Shown: piece after piece, positions 43,434 through 52,716 of the stretch
Numbering within the stretch: position 1 is the stretch's first letter
How the letters are laid out: every line of letters starts with the position of its first letter
Assembly: GCA_964277385.1 (NCBI GenBank)
Contig: OZ195520.1
Location: 124,001 to 188,000, forward strand
Reading direction: 5' to 3'
DNA from: WRAU01 sp964277385
GTDB lineage: Bacteria; Pseudomonadota; Alphaproteobacteria; WRAU01; Hepatincolaceae
Length of the DNA: 64,000 bases
Translations under genes and position numbers: made by a program
Notes under the pieces: model-generated
What the model was told of the DNA's origin: nothing
Databases searched by the model: none
What the model saw: only the letters and a program-made list of their open reading frames with translations

Positions 43434-46400
43434 ATGGGAATGAAAGGATTGAGTAACAATATTAGGATTCGTAGAGATTATAGTAAGATAAAATCTGTTG
43501 AGGCAATACCAGATCTTATAGAAATGCAAAAGGAATCTTATAACAAATTTCTACAGTTGCATGTTCCAAAAAATAAAAGAACACGCGGTGGGTTGTATAA
43601 TGTTTTATCTTCTATTTTTCCAGTTCAGAGCAATGATGGAAAATTTATATTAGAATTTATTGATTATTCTTTTGATGAACCAAAATATTCTATAGACGAA
43701 TGTAAAAATAGAGATGCCAACTATTCTCTTCCTTTAAAAATTAAGTTAAGATTAATTACTAATGATATTAACAAAGAAACAGGTTCTGTTACTGTTAAAG
43801 ATATTAAAGAGCAAGATAGCTTACTTTGTGATATCCCTTTAATGACAAACAATGGTACTTTTGTAATTAATGGTACAGAAAGAGTAATTGTTTCACAAAT
43901 TTATCGTTCACCAGGTGTGTTTTTTGACCATGACAAAGGTAAAAACATAAATTCAAGGCTATTGTATAGCGCGAGCGTTATTCCGCATGTTGGGTCTTGG
44001 TTGGATATAGAATTTGATTCAAAGGATTTGTTAAATGTAAGAATCGATAAAAGAAAAAAAATCCCTTTAACTTGTTTGCTTAGATCTTTAGATTCAGCTA
44101 AGACAGAAGTTATTAGAGAAAAGTTAGAAGCAGAAGGTAAAGAGATTAATCCAGAAAATGTTGAAGGTATGTCTCCTGAGGAAATTCTTGAAACTTTCTA
44201 TGATAAAATTAAAGTAGAACAATGCAATGAGGGTTATATTGTTGATTTTGTTTCAGATTTATTTAGAGGTAGAAAGTTATCTTTTGACTTAATAGATGCA
44301 AATACTAAAGATATTTTAGTAAAATCAGATACTTTAGTTAGTGCTGGGGTATTAAAAAAATTAGAAAGGTCAAAAGTAGAAAAAGTAGTTCTTCCAGAAG
44401 AAGAAATAATAGGCAAATATATTGTAAAAAATCTTTTTGATAAAGAAGAAGTTCTAATAGCTAGTTCAGGATTAGAGATTAATAAAGAACTTTTAGATAA
44501 ATTAAAAGAAGAAAATATCAAAGAATTTTCAATATTATTAATAGATAATATTAATATTGGACCTTATTTATTAAATACTTTATTAGCTGATAAGAATGAT
44601 ACTAGATTTAAAGCATTAAATGAAATTTATAAAATAGTAAAATCAGCAGATGCTCCAAATATTGAAGTTGCAGATGAATTATTTAGAAGCTTATTTTTTA
44701 TTAATGAAAGATATGACTTATCAAATGTTGGTAGGGTTAAAATTAATGAAAAGTTTGGATTAAATGATTCAGAAGATTTAACAGTTTTAACTAAAAAAGA
44801 TATTATTAATATAATTAAACATCTTCTAAAAATTAGAGATGGCCATATTGGAGTTGATGATATAGATAACTTAGGTAATAGAATAGTTCGTTCTGTTGGT
44901 GAGTTAGTAGAAAATGAATTAAGAATTGTTTTTGTAAGAATGGAGAGATATATTCAAGAAAAAATGTCTACTTCTGAAGAATTAATGCCTGCTGAAACTA
45001 TAAATGTCAAAGCGGTTCAAGCTGCTTTAAGAGATTTTTTTGGGTCTTCTCAATTATCACAGTTTATGGATCAAACTAATCCATTATCTGAAATTACTCA
45101 TAAAAGAAGGTTATCAGCTTTGGGACCTAAGGGTTTAACTAGAGAAAGAGCCAGTTTTGAAGTAAGGGATGTTCATTTAACTCATTATGGTAGGATTTGT
45201 CCAATAGAAACTCCAGAAGGTCCTAATATAGGTCTTATAAATTCATTAGCTTGTTATGCAAAAATTAATAAATATGGATTTTTAGAAACTCCTTATCGTG
45301 TTGTAAAAGATGGTATTGTTACTGACGAAATTATATACTTAAATGCAACAAGAGAAGCTAATCATCCTGTGGCTCAATCAAGTGCAGTTTTAGATTCTTC
45401 TAACCGATTGATAGAAGAATTAGTTATTTGTAGAATATCTGGAGAAGCAACATTGTGTTCTCCTATGGATGTTAAGTACATGGAAGTATCACCAACTCAA
45501 TTGGTTTCTGTTGCTGCTTCGTTAGTTCCATTTCTTGAAAATGATGATGCTAATAGAGCACTTATGGGTGCAAATATGCAACGTCAGGCTGTTCCATTGT
45601 TAAAATCAGAAGCTCCTATTGTTGGTACAGGTATGGAAGGTTTGGTTGCAAGAGATAGCGGTGTAACTGTTTTATCTAAAACCGATGGTGTTGTATATCA
45701 AGTAGATGCTAAAAAAATTGTTGTTAAGGCAATAGATGAATCTAGCGGTTTACCTTATGATTTAATTGTTTACGATCTTAAAAAATTCCAAAGATCAAAT
45801 CATAATACTTGTATTAACCAAAAACCTCTTGTAAAAGTTGGAGATAAAGTTAGAAAAGGCGATATTATTGCTGATGGCCATTCTATTGATAATGGAGAAT
45901 TAGCTCTTGGTAAAAATGTCCTTGTTGCTTTTATGCCTTGGAATGGCTATAACTTCGAGGATTCTATCTTAATTTCAGAAAAAGTTGTGAAAGATGATGT
46001 ATTTACATCTGTTCATATAGAAGAATTTGAAGTTGTAGCTAGAGATACAAAATTAGGAGCGGAAGAAATCACTGCTGATATTCCAAATATTGGAGATGAA
46101 GCTCTTAAAAATTTAGATGAATCTGGTATTGTTTATATTGGTGCTGAAATTAAATCGGGAGATATCCTTGTTGGTAAAGTTACACCGAAAGCAGAAACAG
46201 TAGTAACGGCAGAAGAAAAACTACTAAGAGCTATATTTGGAGAGAAAGCCGTTGATGTTAAAGATACTTCTTTAAGAGTTCCTTCTGGAATTAGTGGTAC
46301 AATTATTGGAGTTAGTGTATTTTCAAGAAGAGGAGTTGAAAAAGATAGTAGAACTCAATCTATGGAAAGAGTATACATAGATAAATTAACTACAGAAAAA

Positions 46401-47591
46401 GAAGAAGAGCATTCAGTAATAAGTTCTTTATATAAAAGAAGGCTTACAGAATTTTTAAAAGGTAAAGAAGTTTCTACTGCTAAAGGTTTAAATTCTGGAG
46501 ATATTATTGATGAAGCTACATTAAATGATATGAGCTTATCTGAAATATTAAAAGTTATACTAAAAGATAAGACTACAATGGTTACTGTTAATGATATTGT
46601 GGGTGAATATGATTTATCTGTTGCTAGATTAAATAAAAACTACAAAGATAAAATTGAGATTTTACAAAAAGGCGATGATTTGCCATCTGGTGTTTTAAAA
46701 ATGGTAAAAGTATTTATTGCTGTTAAAAGAAAACTACAACCTGGTGATAAAATGGCTGGTCGTCATGGTAACAAAGGTGTTGTATCAAAAATTTTACCAG
46801 TTGAAGATATGCCATATTTAGAAGATGGTACTCCAGTTGATATTTGTTTAAATCCATTAGGTGTTCCTTCTCGTATGAATGTTGGTCAAATTTTAGAAGT
46901 TCATCTAGGTTGGGCTTGTGCTAATATTGGTAAGAAAGTTACAAAGATGGTAGAAGATTATTATAATGATAAGTCAAATATTTCTGATATTAGAGAATAT
47001 TTATTACAATCTTATGGTGATAACGAAAAAGATACTATTGAGAAGTTATCAGATGATGAAGTAATAAGTTTAGCTAAAAATATTAGAAAGGGTTTACCTA
47101 TATCTACTCCAGTATTTGATGGTGTAAAAGAAAAAGATATTAATGATCTTTTAACTCTTAATAACTTAGATACATCTGCTCAGGTATCTTTAATAGATGG
47201 TAGAACAGGTGAGCCTTTTGAAAGAAAAGTAACGGTTGGTTATTTGTATATGTTAAAACTACATCATTTAGTAGATGATAAAATACATGCTCGTTCAATA
47301 GGACCATACAGCTTAATTACACAACAACCTCTTGGTGGTAAAGCACAATTTGGTGGACAAAGATTTGGAGAGATGGAAGTGTGGGCTTTAGAAGCTTATG
47401 GTGCTGCTCATATTCTTCAAGAGATGTTAACTGTTAAATCTGATGATCAAATAGGTAGGAATCATGTTTACGAATCCATTATAAAAGGTGAAGAAACATT
47501 TAGTACAGGTATACCTGAATCGTTCAATGTATTAGTTAAAGAATTAAGGTCTTTATGTTTGAATTTAGAAATGAAAAAAATAGAAGAATAA
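43434..47591 (+). CDS. rpoB: RNA polymerase beta subunit
   Basis: Catalytic beta subunit. About 1385 residues, normal for alphaproteobacteria. In-frame possible starts lie at 43428 (TTG), 43431 (GTG), 43434 (ATG) and 43440 (ATG) with no strong ribosome site; 43434 is chosen. The rifampicin-binding region reads GSSQLSQFMDQTNPLSEITHKRR, with the Asp, His and Ser positions that confer sensitivity all unaltered. Downstream motifs (ETPEGPNIGLINS, GDKMAGRHGNKG, LGGKAQFGGQRFGEMEVWALEAYGA) are intact. Confidence 0.97.
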   Translation: MGMKGLSNNIRIRRDYSKIKSVEAIPDLIEMQKESYNKFLQLHVPKNKRTRGGLYNVLSSIFPVQSNDGKFILEFIDYSFDEPKYSIDECKNRDANYSLPLKIKLRLITNDINKETGSVTVKDIKEQDSLLCDIPLMTNNGTFVINGTERVIVSQIYRSPGVFFDHDKGKNINSRLLYSASVIPHVGSWLDIEFDSKDLLNVRIDKRKKIPLTCLLRSLDSAKTEVIREKLEAEGKEINPENVEGMSPEEILETFYDKIKVEQCNEGYIVDFVSDLFRGRKLSFDLIDANTKDILVKSDTLVSAGVLKKLERSKVEKVVLPEEEIIGKYIVKNLFDKEEVLIASSGLEINKELLDKLKEENIKEFSILLIDNINIGPYLLNTLLADKNDTRFKALNEIYKIVKSADAPNIEVADELFRSLFFINERYDLSNVGRVKINEKFGLNDSEDLTVLTKKDIINIIKHLLKIRDGHIGVDDIDNLGNRIVRSVGELVENELRIVFVRMERYIQEKMSTSEELMPAETINVKAVQAALRDFFGSSQLSQFMDQTNPLSEITHKRRLSALGPKGLTRERASFEVRDVHLTHYGRICPIETPEGPNIGLINSLACYAKINKYGFLETPYRVVKDGIVTDEIIYLNATREANHPVAQSSAVLDSSNRLIEELVICRISGEATLCSPMDVKYMEVSPTQLVSVAASLVPFLENDDANRALMGANMQRQAVPLLKSEAPIVGTGMEGLVARDSGVTVLSKTDGVVYQVDAKKIVVKAIDESSGLPYDLIVYDLKKFQRSNHNTCINQKPLVKVGDKVRKGDIIADGHSIDNGELALGKNVLVAFMPWNGYNFEDSILISEKVVKDDVFTSVHIEEFEVVARDTKLGAEEITADIPNIGDEALKNLDESGIVYIGAEIKSGDILVGKVTPKAETVVTAEEKLLRAIFGEKAVDVKDTSLRVPSGISGTIIGVSVFSRRGVEKDSRTQSMERVYIDKLTTEKEEEHSVISSLYKRRLTEFLKGKEVSTAKGLNSGDIIDEATLNDMSLSEILKVILKDKTTMVTVNDIVGEYDLSVARLNKNYKDKIEILQKGDDLPSGVLKMVKVFIAVKRKLQPGDKMAGRHGNKGVVSKILPVEDMPYLEDGTPVDICLNPLGVPSRMNVGQILEVHLGWACANIGKKVTKMVEDYYNDKSNISDIREYLLQSYGDNEKDTIEKLSDDEVISLAKNIRKGLPISTPVFDGVKEKDINDLLTLNNLDTSAQVSLIDGRTGEPFERKVTVGYLYMLKLHHLVDDKIHARSIGPYSLITQQPLGGKAQFGGQRFGEMEVWALEAYGAAHILQEMLTVKSDDQIGRNHVYESIIKGEETFSTGIPESFNVLVKELRSLCLNLEMKKIEE

Positions 47592-47642
47592 AAAGACAAG
47601 AAATTTACATTAATTAAATAGTATATGTTAAGGGATCTTTAA

Positions 47643-50600
47643 ATGAGTACAACAAATAATTTAGCTAAAGCTAATCCAAATGATTTTGATGTGATAGCTA
47701 TATCAATAGCTAGTCCTGAAAAAATTCATTCTTGGTCTTATGGTGAAGTAAAAAAACCAGAAACTATTAACTATAGAACTTTTAAGCCAGAAAAAGATGG
47801 TTTATTCTGTGCAAAAATATTCGGACCTATAAAAGATTACGAGTGTTTATGTGGTAAATATAAAAGGATGAAATACAAAGGCATTGTATGTGAAAAGTGC
47901 GGTGTAGAAGTAATTCAACAAAATGTAAGAAGAGAAAGAATGGGACATATAGAGTTAGCAGCTCCGATTGTTCATGTTTGGTTTTTAAAATCAGTTCCTT
48001 CTAAAATTGGAACTCTTTTAGATATTAATTCTAAAGAGTTAGAAAAAGTTTTATATTTTGAAAAATATATAGTGATAGATCCAGGTGTATCTTCTTTTAA
48101 AATAAATCAAACAATAACAGAAGAAGAATACAGAGATGCCATAAGTGAGTTAGGAGAGGATTCATTTAAAGCTGAAATGGGAGCTGAAGCCATTAAAGAA
48201 ATTTTAATGGGGATTGAGTTAGAATTAGAAGCTAAGAAACTTAGGTTATCTCTGCAAGAAACTATGTCAGATATTAAATCTAAAAAGATTCTTAAAAAAT
48301 TAAAAATAATAGATTCTCTGATTGAAACAGGTACAAGACCAGAATGGATGGTAATGACAGTATTACCAGTATTACCACCAGATTTAAGACCTTTAGTTCC
48401 ATTAGATGGTGGTAGATTTGCAACATCAGATCTAAATGATTTATATAGAAGAGTTATAAATAGAAACAATCGTTTAAGAAAATTGATGGAGTTAGGAGCT
48501 CCTAATATCATTGTTAGAAATGAAAAAAGAATGCTACAAGAAGCTATAGACGCTTTATTTGATAACACAAAAAGAGGGAATCCAATTACTGATGGTAATA
48601 AAAGACCTCTGAAATCTTTTGCTGATATGTTAAAGGGTAAACAGGGTCGTTTCAGACAAAATCTATTAGGTAAACGTGTTGATTATTCCGGACGTTCTGT
48701 TATTACTGTGGGACCTTACCTAAGATTACATGAGTGTGGTTTACCGAAAAAAATGGCATTAGAATTATTTAAACCATTTATTTATTCTAAACTTCAAATG
48801 CACGGAATAGCTTCTACTATTAAAATAGCTAAAAAAATGGTAGAGAAAGAAAGGGCAGAAGTTTGGGATATATTAGAAGAAGTTATTAGAGAGCATCCAG
48901 TGTTATTAAACAGAGCTCCAACTCTTCATAGATTAGGTATTCAAGCCTTTGAACCAAAACTCATAGAAGGTAAAGCAATACATTTACATCCTCTTGTTTG
49001 TACAGCATTCAATGCCGACTTTGATGGTGATCAAATGGCTATCCATATACCACTATCACTAGAGGCTCAACTGGAAGCAAGAGTTTTAATGATGTCTACA
49101 AACAATATTTTATCTCCTGCTAATGGTCGTCCTATTATCGTTCCTTCTCAGGATATTGTATTAGGTATATATTACTTATCAATACAAAGAGAAGGCGAAA
49201 AAGGTGAAGGGAAAAGTTTCTCTTATATTGCAGAAGTAGAAAAGGCTTTAGAATCTAAAGTTATTACTTTACATACAAAAATAAAATATAGATTAAAAAA
49301 TGAAATGATTGAAACTACAGCTGGTAGATTATTTTTATCAGAACAGTTACCAAAACATGAACTCATAGATTTTTCACTAATCAATAAAACACTAACTAAA
49401 AAAGAAGTTGCTTCGCTTATAGATTATATTTATCGTTATTGTGGACAAAAAGCTACGGTTAAATTTGTTGATCATATAATGCAATTAGGTTTTACAGCGG
49501 CTTGTAAGGCAGGTATTTCTATTGGTAAGGATGATTTAATTATTCCTGATACTAAATTTAAAACTGTTGATGCAACAGAAGCTAAAGTTAAAGAATATGA
49601 AACACAGTTTCAAGAAGGTTTGATTACAGAAGGTGAAAGATATAATAAAATTATTGATGCTTGGTCTTCTTGTTCTACCAAAATAGCTGATGATATGATG
49701 GTTGAAATGTTAAAACAAGTTCCTGGTAAACCTGTAAATTCAGTTTATATGATGATGCATTCTGGTGCTAGGGGTTCTGTTGCGCAGTTGAAACAGCTAG
49801 CAGGTATGAGAGGTCTTATGGCTAAACCTTCTGGTGAAATTATTGAGATTCCAATTATTTCAAATTTTAAAGAAGGCTTAAAAGTTTTAGAATATTTTAA
49901 CTCTACTCATGGAGCAAGAAAAGGTCTTGCTGATACGGCGTTAAAGACAGCAAACGCTGGTTATTTAACTCGTAGGCTTGTTGATGTTGCCCAAGATATG
50001 ATAGTAATAAATGAAGATTGTGGTTCAGAACAAGGAATAGAAGTAAAAGCTATTATAGAAGGTGGACATATTGTTGAAAGTTTAGGAGATAGAGTTTTGG
50101 GTAGATACACATCAGAAGATGTTAAAGATATTCAAACAGGAAAAATAATAGTTCCTTCTCAAACTTATATAGATGAAAAAATTGCTAAATTGCTTGATCA
50201 AAGTGGATTAGATAAAGTTTTTGTTAGATCTGTTTTAATGTGTAAAGAAAAAAGAGGTATCTGTGTTAAATGTTATGGTAGAGATATTTCTAAAGGTTAT
50301 CCTGTAAATTTAGGTGAAGCAGTAGGTGTTGTTGCCGCGCAGTCAATAGGAGAACCGGGTACTCAGCTAACAATGAGAACATTTCATATCGGTGGTGCTG
50401 CTCAAAAAGTAGCAGAGAAAAATTCAATAGAAACTCCAATTTCTGGTACTTTAAAATTAGAAAATTGCAGAGTGATTACTAATAGAGAGGGAACAAGTAT
50501 TGTTTTAAGTCGTAGTGGTGAAGCTGTATTATTAGACGATTTAGGGCAAGAAAGATTCAGACAAAAAATACCTTATGGTGCAAAATTATATGCGAATGAA

Positions 50601-51674
50601 GGAGACAAGGTAGATTTTAACTTCAAAGTTGCAGAATGGGATCCTTTCACTGTGCCAATAATTACAGAATTTGAAGGTATTGCGGAATATGCAGATTTAT
50701 TAGAAGGTCTTTCTTTAAGTGAGCAAACAGATGAAGCAACAGGTATTACTTCAAAAGTTGTTATGAATTGGAGGCAACAGTCAAGAAATTCTAGTTTAAA
50801 ACCTAGAATTATATTGAATGCTCAAAATAGCGATTCTAAATCAGATCTTTCTTATTTATTGCAACCAAATACCATTATTTTAATTAATAACGGTCAACAA
50901 GTTCATTCAGGTGACATTATTGCGAGAGTTCCAAAAGAATCTGTAAAAACTCGTGACATTACAGGTGGTTTACCTAGGGTTATTGAACTATTTGAAGCTA
51001 GAAAATATAAAGATGCAGCTGTTGTTTCTGATATTTCTGGAGTTGTTGAATATTCTCAGGATTATAAAAATAAAAGAGGTATTATTGTTAGATCTAAAGA
51101 AGATTCGAATGTTTATTGTGAGTATACTCTACCAAAAGATAAACAATTATTAGTTTATGAGGGAGATTTCATAGAAAAAGGTGATCAACTTACAGAGGGA
51201 TCAGTTAATCCTCACGATATTTTAAGAACTAAAGGTGTACAAGCACTAGCCTCTTACATGGTAAATGAAGTACAAGATGTTTATAAATTACAGGGTGTGA
51301 GTATTAACGATAAGCATATAGAAGTAATTGTTCGTCAAATGTTGCAAAAAGTTGAAATAATAGAGGTGGGTGATTCTCCTTATATTTTAGGAGATCAAGT
51401 TGATAGACTAGATATATTTGAAATGAATGAACAGCTAGAAAAAGAAAATAAAGAAATAGCAAGGTATAATATAGTTCTGCAAAGTATAACAAGAGCTAGC
51501 TTACAAACTCGTTCGTTTATCTCTTCAGCATCTTTCCAAGAGACTACTAAAATTCTTACAGAAGCAGCTTTAATGAGCAAAGTTGATAGGCTTGAAGGCT
51601 TAAAAGAAAATATAATCGTGGGAAGATTAATACCAGCAGGTACTGGTTTTCTATTAAGAAAATATAAGAAGTAA
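47643..51674 (+). CDS. rpoC: RNA polymerase beta' subunit
   Basis: Second catalytic subunit, 1343 residues. The first zinc site has Cys68, Cys70, Cys83 and Cys86; the active-site loop NADFDGD lies at 457-463; the second zinc site uses the CGSEQG cysteine and the cluster in CKEKRGICVKC. The bridge/trigger region (GEPGTQLTMRTFHIGGAA) is standard. It lies 51 bases after rpoB in the same operon. Nothing unusual is seen. Confidence 0.98.
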   Translation: MSTTNNLAKANPNDFDVIAISIASPEKIHSWSYGEVKKPETINYRTFKPEKDGLFCAKIFGPIKDYECLCGKYKRMKYKGIVCEKCGVEVIQQNVRRERMGHIELAAPIVHVWFLKSVPSKIGTLLDINSKELEKVLYFEKYIVIDPGVSSFKINQTITEEEYRDAISELGEDSFKAEMGAEAIKEILMGIELELEAKKLRLSLQETMSDIKSKKILKKLKIIDSLIETGTRPEWMVMTVLPVLPPDLRPLVPLDGGRFATSDLNDLYRRVINRNNRLRKLMELGAPNIIVRNEKRMLQEAIDALFDNTKRGNPITDGNKRPLKSFADMLKGKQGRFRQNLLGKRVDYSGRSVITVGPYLRLHECGLPKKMALELFKPFIYSKLQMHGIASTIKIAKKMVEKERAEVWDILEEVIREHPVLLNRAPTLHRLGIQAFEPKLIEGKAIHLHPLVCTAFNADFDGDQMAIHIPLSLEAQLEARVLMMSTNNILSPANGRPIIVPSQDIVLGIYYLSIQREGEKGEGKSFSYIAEVEKALESKVITLHTKIKYRLKNEMIETTAGRLFLSEQLPKHELIDFSLINKTLTKKEVASLIDYIYRYCGQKATVKFVDHIMQLGFTAACKAGISIGKDDLIIPDTKFKTVDATEAKVKEYETQFQEGLITEGERYNKIIDAWSSCSTKIADDMMVEMLKQVPGKPVNSVYMMMHSGARGSVAQLKQLAGMRGLMAKPSGEIIEIPIISNFKEGLKVLEYFNSTHGARKGLADTALKTANAGYLTRRLVDVAQDMIVINEDCGSEQGIEVKAIIEGGHIVESLGDRVLGRYTSEDVKDIQTGKIIVPSQTYIDEKIAKLLDQSGLDKVFVRSVLMCKEKRGICVKCYGRDISKGYPVNLGEAVGVVAAQSIGEPGTQLTMRTFHIGGAAQKVAEKNSIETPISGTLKLENCRVITNREGTSIVLSRSGEAVLLDDLGQERFRQKIPYGAKLYANEGDKVDFNFKVAEWDPFTVPIITEFEGIAEYADLLEGLSLSEQTDEATGITSKVVMNWRQQSRNSSLKPRIILNAQNSDSKSDLSYLLQPNTIILINNGQQVHSGDIIARVPKESVKTRDITGGLPRVIELFEARKYKDAAVVSDISGVVEYSQDYKNKRGIIVRSKEDSNVYCEYTLPKDKQLLVYEGDFIEKGDQLTEGSVNPHDILRTKGVQALASYMVNEVQDVYKLQGVSINDKHIEVIVRQMLQKVEIIEVGDSPYILGDQVDRLDIFEMNEQLEKENKEIARYNIVLQSITRASLQTRSFISSASFQETTKILTEAALMSKVDRLEGLKENIIVGRLIPAGTGFLLRKYKK

Positions 51675-51714
51675 TCTATTTCAGTCATATTTGCAATTAT
51701 TTTTATAAATATGA

Positions 51715-51743
51715 TTGACTAATCTAAAATAAGTAGCTAATAT
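51715..51743 (+). promoter_or_regulatory. Promoter of the str operon
   Basis: TTGACT (51715-51720) and TAATAT (51738-51743) are separated by the optimal 17 bases, about 80 bases upstream of rpsL. An imperfect stem (AGTCATATTT with AAATATGATTGACT) just before it may be the end signal of the rpoBC transcript. Confidence 0.55.
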
Positions 51744-51822
51744 TATTTTAGTCTATTTGAATGGTAATAATAGAAGGCTTTTGTATTGAAAAAGTGTAAT
51801 AAGTAAAAAATGTGGGAGTACT

Positions 51823-52197
51823 ATGCCAACAATTAATCAGTTAATTAAGAAGCCAAGACAGAAAGTAGCTTCTAGAAATAAGGTTCCAGCTTTATTAGGC
51901 TGTCCGCAAAGAAGAGGAGTTTGTACTCGTGTATACACTACTACTCCTAAGAAGCCAAATTCTGCGTTAAGAAAAGTGGCTAGGGTTAGATTAACATCTC
52001 AACATGAAGTAACAGCTTATATACCTGGTGAAGGGCATAATTTGCAGGAGCATTCTGTAGTTTTAATCAGAGGTGGTCGTGTTAAAGATTTACCAGGGGT
52101 TTTATACCATGTAATAAGAGGAACTTTAGATACTCAAGGTATTGAAAAAAGACGTCAAAGACGTTCTTTGTATGGTGCTAAAAAACCAAAAAAATAA
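51823..52197 (+). CDS. rpsL: 30S ribosomal protein S12
   Basis: Decoding-centre protein, 124 residues. Motifs CPQRRGVCTRVYTTTPKKPNSALRK and RGGRVKDLPG are conserved; the lysines at the classical streptomycin positions (TPKKPNS and RVKDLPG) are unmutated. It starts the str cluster rpsL-rpsG-fusA-tuf. Confidence 0.98.
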   Translation: MPTINQLIKKPRQKVASRNKVPALLGCPQRRGVCTRVYTTTPKKPNSALRKVARVRLTSQHEVTAYIPGEGHNLQEHSVVLIRGGRVKDLPGVLYHVIRGTLDTQGIEKRRQRRSLYGAKKPKK

Positions 52198-52236
52198 AAT
52201 ATATAATTATTAAGAATTTTTAAAAGAGGTTAAAGT

Positions 52237-52707
52237 ATGTCTCGTCGTCACGCAGCAGAGAAAAGGGAAGTATTGCCAGACCCAAAGTATAAAGATGCTT
52301 TGGTAACTAAGTTCATTAATTGTTTAATGTACGATGGTAAAAAATCAGTAGCTGAAAAGATTTTTTATGAATCTTTAGATATGTTAGCAAACAAATCAGG
52401 TAAGAATCAAATTGAAATTTTTCATGATGCTGTTGATAATGTGAAGCCATCCATAGAAGTTAAATCTAGAAGAATAGGTGGAGCAACTTATCAGGTTCCT
52501 GTTGAAGTAAGAGGTGAGCGTAGAAATGCATTAGCCATTCGTTGGTTGATTTCTTTATCAAGAAAAAGATCAGAAAAAACAATGACAGAAAGGCTTTGTA
52601 ATGAAATGTTAGATGCATCTAATTCAAGAGGAACTGCTGTTAAGAAAAAAGAAGATACTCACAAAATGGCAGAAGCTAACAAAGCTTTTGCTCATTATCG
52701 CTGGTAG
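52237..52707 (+). CDS. rpsG: 30S ribosomal protein S7
   Basis: Head-assembly protein of the small subunit, 156 residues, beginning SRRHAAEKREVLPDPKY and containing VKPSIEVKSRRIGGATYQVPVEV, the family signature. Complete. Lies nine bases before fusA. Confidence 0.98.
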   Translation: MSRRHAAEKREVLPDPKYKDALVTKFINCLMYDGKKSVAEKIFYESLDMLANKSGKNQIEIFHDAVDNVKPSIEVKSRRIGGATYQVPVEVRGERRNALAIRWLISLSRKRSEKTMTERLCNEMLDASNSRGTAVKKKEDTHKMAEANKAFAHYRW

Positions 52708-52716
52708 GAGATTATT